Below are positions 42,877 through 52,620 of a DNA stretch of 64,000 nt, piece after piece (the first letter of the stretch is position 1; each line of letters begins with the position of its first letter). This stretch comes from Branchinecta lynchi. Taxonomy: Eukaryota > Arthropoda > Branchiopoda > Anostraca > Branchinectidae. Under the pieces are notes generated by a model. It ran no database searches. It worked only from the letters and a program-made list of their open reading frames with translations, and was not told the origin of the DNA. The position numbers and the translations under genes are program-made. The DNA is taken from NCBI GenBank assembly GCA_023053575.1, contig JAKZAP010000008.1, positions 397,001 through 461,000 of the forward strand, given 5' to 3'.

Positions 42877-43633
42877 TTACATCTGATTTCTCAGCGTCAT
42901 GTCAAAACATTCATAGTATGTAGCCAGCAAAGCAAAATAACAATAGGCAGTACCGCCAACACCTATGCTTTCCATGGTTTGCAAACGAGCTATACTCGTA
43001 GCGTCGCCTACTACGCTTGCCGCATTTAAAGCGAGACAAACTTGAGCTTTTGCGGTCTGCACACACAAAGGAAACAATGGAGACTGTAATAATTTTTTCG
43101 CTAGTGGTGCTATTAACGCTTCTACTCGAGTGTGTGTCAGTTTTTTCAAGTTCTGGTGGTACTGCCTAGTCTTATTTTTTCCTGGTTGCCAGAGCAAAAT
43201 ACCACTAGGAAGTAGCGTTAGGACTTGAAAAAGTGACACACGCTCGAGTAGCAGTGACACTAGCACCTGTTGATAGAGAACGTCCCTACTCAAACTCAGT
43301 CGTGCACCAGCGCTAGCTCCAGTAACTTCGAATTCTGAACATAGCATAAGAAAAATACAACCTACCCCTGTATCTTCGATGTGTGCAGGCCGCATCTTAG
43401 CTTCACTAGAAATTTCCAAGCCCGCAAGTTTGTCTCGCTTTAAATACCACAAGTCTAGTGGGTGACGCTGTAGGTATGACCCGATTGTGAAGCATGGAAA
43501 GCATATAGGTCTTGCCGCTACTCCCTAGTCTTATTTTGCTCTGGTCTGTCGCGGACCCAGAAGAACTGACAGTAGTTGCGTTTCTGATCGAAATTTTGCT
43601 CGCTGCTTGTTTAGCCGGTTGCTTGAATTCCAT
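42877..43633 (-). other. Two overlapping unrecognised reading frames
   Basis: Minus-strand frames of 191 codons (42877-43452) and 75 codons (43406-43633) overlap in different phases. The second starts MEFKQPAKQAASKISIRNAT and looks fairly coding-like. The first contains an imperfect palindrome at 43119-43253, and the block CCCTAGTCTTATTTT occurs in both frames, which suggests repeat DNA rather than a gene. No function is proposed. Confidence 0.2.
43119..43253. repeat. Imperfect 135-bp palindrome
   Basis: The arms pair GCTTCTACTCGAGTGTGTGT onward with its near-complement ACACACGCTCGAGTAGCAG. About 80% of positions match to the centre. Confidence 0.65.
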
Positions 43634-43910
43634 TTTTCAAACGCCGTCGAAGTACACCGTTTGCTTAACTAGTGTATAATGACCCTGGCGATCCTTGCCG
43701 AGTCGCCGTTTCATCACGTTTCTAGCAAACTTCAAACAGTTCAAACTTGCTAGCTCACGAAGTTGGACAGTAAGAGTTTGAAGAACCAATACTGGCAGCA
43801 CTGGCGACCAATAACGGTATTTAAAAATAGACCTTTGAGGTTGAAGCTAACTTCAAACTTCGATCAAAAACGCAACTACACTGTCAGAAGTTTCATACTA
43901 CATGACTCAA

Positions 43911-43990
43911 GGATACGCAGTTTCAACAGACAACACTTGGGCTGTAATCTGTTGAGATTTTGAAAACGTTATACATTAAATATTATGCAT
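43911..43990. repeat. Dispersed repeat shared with the DAPIT intron (18972-19052)
   Basis: Contains TTTCAACAGACAACACTTGG and CATTAAAT, as in the other copy. Confidence 0.6.
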
Positions 43991-44375
43991 AAGAAGTATT
44001 TACATACTGCGTAAATCCGAGCGGATTTTCCGACCGTTTTTTGCTTGAAATTTTTTTTAGCTCTCCGCTCGGATTTCCTTTGATCTGGTCGGTTTTTGAG
44101 CATCGTTTTCAAGAAAACGAGTGATGATCAGAAAGTTTTAGATCTGTTCATTCTGGTTCAAGGGCATCCCAGCTTATAATAATATAATTATATTGTATTT
44201 AAAGCCTTAGGGCCATATACATACAACAAAACAAAAAACTTCATAATTACTTCGAATATCACATTACATAAACTAAACTGCACTCGCCCGGTCATCTTTT
44301 ACTTTTATACTTTGCAACACAAATCTACATAATGCACTAATTGTGTTGCGAGAGCAATACTTTGGTTTTGTCCTC

Positions 44376-44406
<31 letters not shown>

Positions 44407-45129
44407 CCTATGCCGCCGATTTCATTTTATGCCTGGTAACTGGGAAGGGTCTAACCTGTGCGGTTTTTACGGAAAGTGTGGACCTTAGGCCGGATTGATG
44501 AATATGACATTACATTTTGGAAAGCTCCGTAGAACTCTTGCCTGGGGCCAATAAGGATGGTTTTTGCTTGTCCTCGAGCCAGAGCCTACGGTTTGCGAAG
44601 TGAAATGGAGTTGTATAGCCTATGTCAGAGAGGACCATCTGAAGTTGTGTAGCGAAGAATAGTTTCATCAAACCATGTTTCTGCTTTCGAGTGGAAAGCT
44701 CCGTTCAAGCACGCAAGCAGGCAGGCAGCAGTTTCAAATTGAAGATGGACTAAAATCTATAAGTGTTAAATATATGCGGCAGTTACCCGGCCCCACAGCC
44801 AACATATCTTCTTTGAGTGATAAATAGAAAAATCTACAGAGACAAAAAAGTGGCTTTTTCCCACGGGTCCGAAAGTGCTGCCGTCTATTGTTTCTATCCA
44901 TTTATCTGCGCGATTTCAGCTGAGTTTATCGTTCGTTTTTTGCACTTAGGTTTGCGGTAGACAAATGGTATCACATGTGCCTCTTAAACTTTCAAAGTTC
45001 TCTCATTGCTAAAGAAATTAGAGCTTATCCTTTGCTCCTTTCTAAGCGGTGACGTTAGAAAGTTGGCCTACGGCAAAAAAGTCGACTTTTGAACTAAGAC
45101 AGGTAGAGTTTTTTTTTCGACGGCAATCG

Positions 45130-46410
45130 ATATCAGTTTATGAGCTGATCAAAGTATATGTCATCCATTTTTTGGTACAAAATTTCCTTCATGGGATACA
45201 CCAGTTTGAAAATTTCAAGGGGTTGACAACTTCAGTAGTAAGGTACAGACTGAAACCAAAAACAGGCGATAACAGTTGTGAGAAATGTAGGGGACTTCTA
45301 AGCAACAGTGGACTGTTAGCTCATAATCATCTTCGGCGATGAGGGGTTTTCAGCTTTTGCTACTTGGTGTATCTGTTATTTGTTTCCGGTGTATTCGATG
45401 GTAAGAACTATTGGGTTCCGAATGGTAAGATATGCAAGGGAATTGTAAGTAATAATCGGCTGTTATGCTACAGTCATCTTCAGCGATGAGGAGTTCGCAA
45501 CTTCTGCTAGCTGGTGTACTACCTAGCTGGTGTACCTGGTATTTGTTTCCGGTGTTTTCGATGGTAAGAACAATTTGGTTTCCAATCATAAGACATCATA
45601 GGGACTTTAGTAATAATCGGCTGTTATGGTACACTCATCTTCAGCGATGAGGGGCTTGCAACTATTTGCTAGCTGGTGTACCCATTATTTTTATCCGGTG
45701 AAATTTGATGTCTATCACGGAAGAGGGACTTGTAAGTAAGAATCATTTCGCGAGGGGCTAGAAATTTGTGCAAACTGGTGCACATTGTATGCGATTTCTA
45801 TAAATCTGACGGTAAGAAAGTTTGTATCCATGGTCGATCGCTGTAACCTAGGGGTACAAAGGATAATGTAAAACAATGAGGTAGTTCGTAATAATGTGGT
45901 ATAATAATGTGGTACATCTGTGGTATTATAATCCTGAAAAGTTACGGATAGCTTTATAATATCAGCTAGTTTATATAAGATATTGTTCCAGGTTTTCATC
46001 CGTCACGATGTCTACGATTGAAAAGGATAAAGTTCAACTGACTGCAAAGTCAATTTAGTCCCTTTTTTTTCGATATTCTTTGTTGATGTTAGGGCAAACG
46101 ATAGCCCTTGATGAGCTGATCAAAGTATATGTCATCCATTTTTTTAAACAAAAATCCTTCATGAGATAAACCAGTTAAAATATTTGTCAAGGGGTTGCCA
46201 ACTTCAGTAGTAAGGTACACACTAAAGCAAAAATAGGCGATACCTATTTGTTGTTAGTGATCCTGAAAAGTTACGGATAGCTTTATAATACCAACTAGAT
46301 TATATAAGATATTTTTCCAAGTTTTCATCGGTCACGATGTCTACGACTGAAACGGATAAAGTTCAACTGACTGCAAAGTCAATTTAGTCCCTTCTTCCGA
46401 TATTCTTTTG
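45130..46410. repeat. Two pairs of direct repeats inside the hairpin-ended element
   Basis: 45140-45270 is repeated at 46110-46245 (GATGAGCTGATCAAAGTATA and on). 45930-46095 is repeated at 46260-46410 (GATCCTGAAAAGTTACGGAT and on). The second pair implies a duplication of about 330 bp. Confidence 0.7.
45290..45825. repeat. Diverged tandem repeat
   Basis: Four units of about 110-150 bp with GGGACTTNTAAGTAATAATC, TCATCTTCAGCGATGAGG, TGCTAGCTGGTGTA and GGTGTTTTCGATGGTAAGAA. Confidence 0.65.
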
Positions 46411-46559
46411 TTGTTGCTTTTGCAACGCTGAAGAATAGCTTTTGATCATTTGATTATTCTTTTTAGAACATACAGTTTTAAAAAGCTCCAATAAGTTGAC
46501 AACTTCAGCATTTAACCGACAGCGAAGGAACAAAACCAAAGTGTTGCTCTCGCAACACT

Positions 46560-47115
46560 TTAGTCGGCGAAGCCGGACAAAGGTTGGCGCAACACTTCAC
46601 GTTGTCCAGGCAACGTAGGTCTAGTTGCTCCTGGAGATGCGCTCTTCAATATATCAGGAAACAGTATCTCCCTTACCCCCCAGCAAGATTCCCTTAAAAA
46701 CGAGAGTTCGCGACACAGTGCAACCAAATGGGCAAGGTCATCATCCCCTTCACCGCAGAGGGAGCAGGGGCTGTTCGTACTGGGGGAAACACTTTTTTTC
46801 TTATCAAACTTACTTTTCCCGTGTACTGGCAGACAGTTCGCTCGCAACTGGATCCAGAGCGTGAGGTAAGTTTTTGGTAGGTTGAGCTTCATGTAAAATT
46901 CTGGTCCAAAACTCTCTTTAACCAGTTTATAATTTGATAGTGTCACCGATTCTCTAATAATACATGCCCATTTCTGTATTTCTTGATCTTCTAATACTCT
47001 TAACACTTCTTTTAACAGAGATGCTGGTTCCAATGTGGGTCCAAATCCATTGTTCCAAGCACACGATAGTCCCACCGAATCTAGAAGGGCTTTGACTTGG
47101 AATGGCCATGACCTT
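46560..47115 (-). pseudogene. Non-LTR retrotransposon fragment, C-terminal zinc-knuckle region
   Basis: The minus-strand frame of about 171 codons contains CSLCGEGDDDLAHLVALC, a CxxC-H-C knuckle typical of the C terminus of LINE ORF2 proteins, preceded by a leucine/tryptophan-rich thumb-like stretch (YLTLWIQLRANCLPVHGKSK). The RT domain is absent. It directly abuts the hairpin end at 46559. Confidence 0.75.
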
Positions 47116-47128
47116 TTTTTCCCATTAG

Positions 47129-47228
47129 AAGAAAGTCATTATAAGCAGATTTTAGCAGTCTATCTTCAGGCATATGAAGAATTTGTAGCCAAAATTTACC
47201 CTGCTGATCCTGGCTTAAAAAAAAACAA
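47129..47228 (+). CDS. Possible orphan exon
   Basis: After a pyrimidine tract ending CCCATTAG (about 47121-47128) a frame reads ESHYKQILAVYLQAYEEFVA and KIYPADPGL, a coding-like amphipathic composition unlike nearby chance frames. It runs into an A-rich stretch near 47217-47232. No family is recognised and no partner exon was found. Confidence 0.25.
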
Positions 47229-47629
47229 AGAAGAAAGACCTAATATAGAAAGACCTTAGAAAGACCTAACGCAGCCATAAACGCTGAGTTTGATCGATTA
47301 TAATTTGCAAACCGTTCGAAAAGGACAGAGCGGAATTCCGCTCGGATTTACGCAGTGTGTAAATCCACCATTAGAGAACGAGTAGAAATACTTTTGAAAC
47401 GTTACGACACGCAGGCTATCCGATCTAGTTGCCAGGAAACATCGAATAAGAGCCTAGAGTAAAGACAGGCGGGATGGACAGGAGAACAAGCAGCGGGGAT
47501 TACAAGCAGCGGGGATTAGACCCATTGATATTAGAAAAATAAATGCAACATGAGCTATTAGCTAGATGCAATGAAACGTGGCAATGAAACTCCCATGACC
47601 CCCGAGGGGATGTCGCCGCATTATGCCCA

Positions 47630-47799
47630 CACTGTAAAAAGTTTCTCCGCGAAAGGCTTAAAGTTAACTGCAGTATTTGCTACTAGGATTAATTTTATCT
47701 CTACTGGAATAAGATTAATCCGAATCAGAAATAATCTTATCTCAGTAGAGACAATATTTATCCCAGTAGCGAAACTACAAGTTTTTTTTTTTTTTACAG
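47630..47799. mobile_element. Tc1/mariner-type MITE, degraded copy
   Basis: Starts CACTGTAAAAAG and ends TTTTTACAG, with internal TTTGCTACTAGGATTAAT and inverted GGATTAATCTTATC-like sequence. Matches 59161-59331. The TA at each edge has been lost. Confidence 0.65.
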
Positions 47800-49027
47800 A
47801 CCAGCTCTGACTGACCGGACAGTTTTCCTAGTGTCCTGATTATTTTTCGAGTTCTTGTATGCCCAGTGGCCTGGCAGCGGTGTCAAATATACTCTAAGGC
47901 CTACTGAAAAGGAAAGATAAGATATCAAGTGAGATTCTCGATAGATTGATTGAGACAGATTGTAAATGTATGGTTCGATAAAAAAGTTTATTGGTTTGAT
48001 GTTCAATACGATAGAATTTGTGTTAGTCATAGTTTAATTTTGAATATTATCTCCCTGGTAAGGTGGTCGTTTCCACTTTGACATGAGGTGCTTCATTTTC
48101 ATAAATGTTGAAAGCTGAAGAATAATAATTCAACCAATCAATCTGTTATTGATTCGGGAATCGTCAGTCAACAACTGCGGGTTCCATCCTACTTACCGTA
48201 GTGACTACGCATGTCGTCACGAATTCCGACTTTTTGCCGTCAAGGCTGGAACGACTTTTATATTTTCCAGCAGAATATCAGGCCACGGGCGAATCCGACC
48301 AATCACGTTACAGAGATCTGTAGTTACTTACTACGCTCCCGAGCGTGGTAAGCAAATTGTTACTATTTCGAGAAGGTTGGAACGGTCAGCGTAGTAACTT
48401 TTGGTGAGCTGGAACGGAAATAGTAACTAATAGTTACTATTTGTAGAAGGGTGGAATCACGCTCTCGGTCTCGCCAAAGAATTCCGCGAAATTTGCAAAC
48501 TCAACGGGTCAGGCACTCCGACACAAAAATCAAGAAGGCATAAGAAACTTCTCGGCTCAACTACAACCACCAACTGTTCTGCTGTACCAACTGTTCTCTT
48601 TCAGGATTACGTAGCCTATTTGATGCTGTGTTCAGGCAAAATTAACATATGTGCATTTGGGAAGGTTTAACCCCTCGGGAAGCCACTCATGCCTTTTTCT
48701 CATCCTGGAATTCATAGCCTCGAGCACAGCTGGGAAAGTTATCATCCAGATTGGAGAGAAACAACGAGGTTATCTCTTTGGAAATAAAACCGAGTGAAAT
48801 GAAATGAAAAAGGTCGAGAGAAACGGAATATGCCTAATATCCTCTGAAGTTGAGACCGAAATCGAAAAAGGGAAATGAAAAAATATAACTGCGGGCTTAT
48901 ACCGGCCAGCAGTTGCACTTTTACACTGCTGTTGCAGGTAATACGGCGAAGGAAAGCTATAAAATTTCCGGAAACTCCAGCTCTGTGTAAAGTGCCAGGA
49001 TATACTTGTCGCCAAATTTTTTTTTAT
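47800..49027. other. Intergenic, nothing recognised apart from a MITE-like unit
   Basis: No gene is supported. A MITE-like unit is listed separately at 48181-48458. Confidence 0.35.
48181..48458. mobile_element. Probable decayed MITE
   Basis: The ends GTTCCATCCTACTTACCGTA and, inverted, GATTCCACCCTTCTACAAAT are similar, with GTAGTGACTAC / GTAGTTACT motifs recurring inside. No clear target duplication. Confidence 0.4.
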
Positions 49028-49275
49028 AAGAAACTGCTGGAATCCACATATTAAATATTTGTCTAATAGCAAAAAAAGGAATGAAATAAAAAAGAAAGCG
49101 TAGAGAAATAATGATGACACATTTAGGGTCAGGAAGTGATAATAAAAATACGGAAGGACGATACAGATCAAAGCATATATGAAGAGTTGAGTATTTCTGA
49201 GGTAAAGACGAAGCTTTAACCCCTCGACGATCAAAGAACAAGGATCTTTCCCGAACCAGGAGTATAGCTAATAAG
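49028..49275. repeat. Dispersed repeat J, copy 1
   Basis: Aligns with 56822-57065: shared order of CTGGGATCCACAT-like, GGAATGRAA, AAAGAAAGC, AGTGATAA, GATAMAGATCAAAGC and TTTCTGAGG. The family is unknown. Confidence 0.6.
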
Positions 49276-49676
49276 TACCGAAGGTATACCTAGATTGCTG
49301 AGGTTGACGTTTGTAATGAAACTTGTTTTGGCCGTTGGCTTGTTCGGTTGCTTAATTTCCGGTTTCGAACAGCGGTGAAGTTTTCTGTCTGCTTAATTAG
49401 CGTTTTTTTTCCACTCTGGCGAACCTGGCACGATCACCGTTCACTGCGGGTCAACTTCGAACTTCCATAGCTCGTCAAGTTTGACATTCACAGGTTGAAA
49501 ACAATTTCTGGAATTTATTGAATGAGCAAAAAGATTAGTGCTAAAAACAAGATTTGATTTAGAACATCCCTTTTTACCTAATTGTTAAAGTTGACCAGCT
49601 ATGGGGACACGGGAACGACAACCGCAACTAACTTAAACGGTATTTCAGAAGAGATTGTCAGCTCTGAAGCTAACTA

Positions 49677-52166
49677 AACAAGAGCTAGAAGCTCATATGG
49701 CACTTGCAAGGCTGGGTCAGAGAATGAAAGTTGGAATTTGCCAATTCGAGGGTTTGTTCTGATCATTTCCAAGTAGAACCTTAAGAGATAAGAATCATCA
49801 TGTGCCTTGTTTCGTTTGGTACAAAGTATTTTATGTTTGCACTTGGCTGTGATGACGCGCACTTTAAGGGCATCAAAAACTTATCTGTAAGCAACACCCT
49901 TGAGGCAAAAATGATGATCTTGTCATGGGGCCAGGAAAATGTATTTTTTGCTCAAATTTTTTTTTTTTTTACTTTGAGGAATATCCTTCTCTTGTAAGCA
50001 AAACCCTTAAGGCTAAAATGATGATGGGCCCTTGAGGATCATGAACTATGTGTTGTTTGGTCAAAATTTGTGTTTCCCTTTTATTGGGATAGAGGGACGG
50101 TTAGGCGGCTACCTATTTGCGCTCCATATCGAAGTAGAATCCCTAGCAGAATCCATCTGCGAATGGGCGAGAAAATTTGTCGAATTCTCTTCCAAAATGG
50201 AAGCACTTACCGTAGTGTTTCATTTCAGTTCCGGAAAGAGAAAAGATCCGTCTTTTTTTTGTTTCTCTGTAATTTTTTTTGTTCTTGGAATCTACAGCTT
50301 CGCTTGATCTTTTCAAATCTTTGGAAAAAATAATATTCTTTCAACGGCAAATTTTGCACCGGAATGGTTGTCTTTTCTTCAAAGCAGACTGCAGACAAAA
50401 CGGCAACTCATAAAGACCATGCTTCAGCCTCTTCCCAAGTCATTTGTCTAAAAGCTTTGAGTATTTTGCTGTTCCTAGAATTTACCTTCCAAATTCTCCT
50501 TTATCTCGTATTATTGTGTTGCTGAGCATGATTTTGAAGGAGTGCAACAAACTATTCGTGATCTGTGAGCCTCAACTCGGCAGGACAGAGAGAAGGTTCG
50601 AAAAGAGGGAACACAAGAACACAAGAGATTATCCACTCCTTTTCCGACGAAACCACCAAACCAAAACAACCAAATCAGCAACAGCAGGACTTATTTTGGA
50701 AAATCCTTCATTCCCAAACAATATGTTTCGAAAAGCCCAATTCTTGTAACTTGCATCAGACTTCATCAAAACCATACGGGAAGCCGTTGGAATGTAGGAA
50801 ATCTTTCAGGTAAACAACGAGATGCAACTATGTTTACTCAACTACCAGAAACATATGGCATTATCAGTGAAAGAAAATTCCAACCCCATGATCTCCAAAT
50901 GACTTTCCTACCTTCCAAGTTTCTGCCAAATAGATCCACTTGTTTAACCCCTAAACGTCAACATTTCCGGTACCCCTCCAACTCTCCTTACCGCGACCGA
51001 ATCTCGAAACTCGAGCAAATTGGGATATTTCGATATCCCCCCCCCCCCCACCACTGGGGTCGGATCCGGTTCTGACTCTAAAATATGTCATATACGGAAA
51101 ATGCTCTCATCGAATTCCAAGTTTCATTACAATCGCTCAACTCGTTTGACCCTTATGCGAGCCACAACATTACCTCAACCACCCTCTAGCTGTCGCCGAA
51201 TACAAATCGGAAACTTAACCGTCCCACAACTCTCGTATTTCCTTCAATCCAGTTTGACAGGAATTGGAGCATAGCCTATCTGCAAATTTCCAGTTTCGGT
51301 TGTCTGCAAATTTTCTTCCAGTTTCAAATAACAAATCTATGCCGCCTAAATTCGGTACTGTCCAACTTGCATCCCATTCGGGCCATCCGTCTGGTTTTTG
51401 TGCATGTCAAGAAGTTTTCGGACCCCCCTCCCCCCCTCAAGCTCTCCCAACGGTGGCCGCATGAATGAATGAATGAATGAATGAATTTATTGCGCGAAAA
51501 AACCCTTGGGGTCATGGCAACAAAACAAGAAAAAAAAAACACAACAAACTACAAAAATCGCTCTCTATGGGACAAACCAACGCGGAGGAATCTAGCCACC
51601 TTACGAATATCCCCCATATTTGTACTTCCAAGTTTGGATGCATGTTCTGCATGTCTAGGTAATCAGTTCTGATCACCCATAAAGTTTCAATCTCAACTCC
51701 TCCAAAATGGACGGATCCAGGTACGGAAGTTTCCCTTGGGCATTGTGTCGGGTCCTTAAGCCAACTTGGGTCGGGTCACTAAAAGGCCTGCAAAGTATCA
51801 TCGTCCTTATCACACCTGAAACTATCCTAACTCGTGACCACCAAAATTCCGGGAAACCCCCTCCAACTACCCCCACAGAGCCCCGATACGAGCTGGTTCT
51901 GTCAATTAGGTATCTAGGGCTTGTTCTTCCCACCAAATTCCATCCCAGTCCATCGGCTCTAAGCAGTTCACGAGATTTCCGGTGCCCCCCCCCCTCCAAA
52001 CCCCGGCCCCCGAAAAATGTTTGGATCCGATCCGGACTTGACATGGAACAATATGAGACGATAGCTCTGTCCACTTGCCAAGTTTCATTCAAATCCGATC
52101 ATCCCTTTAAAAGTTATGAATTTTTACTAGATTCCGGTCACTTGGCCGGAGGGCAAGTGTCATAAA
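49677..52166 (-). mobile_element. CAAGTGCC-family Helentron-like element with a 1.1-kb passenger
   Basis: Starts AACAAGAGCTAGAAGCTC and ATATGGCACTTG at 49677. Ends with the hairpin CACTTG, GCCGGAGGG, CAAGTG, then TCATAAAAA at about 52166. The part next to the hairpin end (about 50830-52140) is the usual diverged monomers. The part next to the 5' end (about 49720-50820) matches no other copy and may be captured or inserted DNA. A LINE tail lies at 51464-51640. Confidence 0.7.
51464..51640 (-). mobile_element. LINE 3' tail fragment
   Basis: Read on the minus strand it ends AATAAATTCATTCATTCATT, an AATAAA plus TTCA repeat like L2/CR1-type tails. It interrupts a satellite monomer at CCGCATG. The inner boundary is approximate. 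Confidence 0.5.
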
Positions 52167-52329
52167 AAGCTAAAACTGCAGTGCTAATTTTTCTTTGGTT
52201 GACTTAACTGTTCCCGTACCAAAGCTGAAATCTCAGCAATAGCTTTCCAGTTATTCCTACGAAGTAACTTACCAAAATCAGATAATTACAGTAGCCAGAA
52301 TCTTAACATCTAATCATAGGATGGTTTTT

Positions 52330-52620
52330 ATGGCACATGCCCTTCGGCCAAGTGCCATACAGCGATCATAATTTCTCTCCGTCTGTCGGTCGGCGGTCTG
52401 CCGGTCCGGGTTTTGCTTCGGGCACTTTCACATAAGCTAGGACGATGAAACTTGGCAAGCATATCAGTGACCCCCCAAGACTAAATTGGAAATAGTCACT
52501 TCCACGATCCGACCATTGGGTGGGAGTGGAGGGAGGGGGGTCGGAAAACTAAATGAATTGATTTTTAGAAATACCTCATATCTCAGACGTCACACTTCAG
52601 ATCCGGATAGGATCCGTCGC
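52330..52620 (+). mobile_element. CAAGTGCC-family element, hairpin end only
   Basis: The hairpin ATGGCACATGCCCTTCGGCC (one stem mismatch) is followed by the conserved block with CGTCTGTCGGTCGG and GATGAAACTTGGCAAGC. It is lost after about 52620. Confidence 0.7.

Larger units (their letters stand above)
44343..46559. mobile_element. Unclassified element with inverted hairpin ends
   Basis: Both ends carry, in opposite orientation, GTGTTGCGAGAGCAAYAC followed by TTTGGTTTTGT. Each is itself a hairpin with a GAGA loop (44343-44360; minus strand 46540-46559, eight perfect pairs). The left end is followed by a T tract of about 30 bases. The interior has internal repeats and no protein I recognise. 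Confidence 0.5.
43996..47366. mobile_element. Region bounded by 30-bp inverted repeats
   Basis: 43996-44025 and 47337-47366 are inverted with about four mismatches, sharing ACTGCGTAAATCCGAGCGGA. CCGCTCGGATTTCC-like motifs recur just inside both ends. The region encloses the 44343-46559 unit and a LINE fragment. It may be one composite element or two MITE relics in opposite orientation. Confidence 0.5.

Noticed and set aside
43406..43633. GSSGKTY in a minus-strand frame as a P-loop NTPase
   Set aside because: The Walker A spacing (G-x4-GK[ST]) is not met and the block is part of a repeated motif found again nearby.
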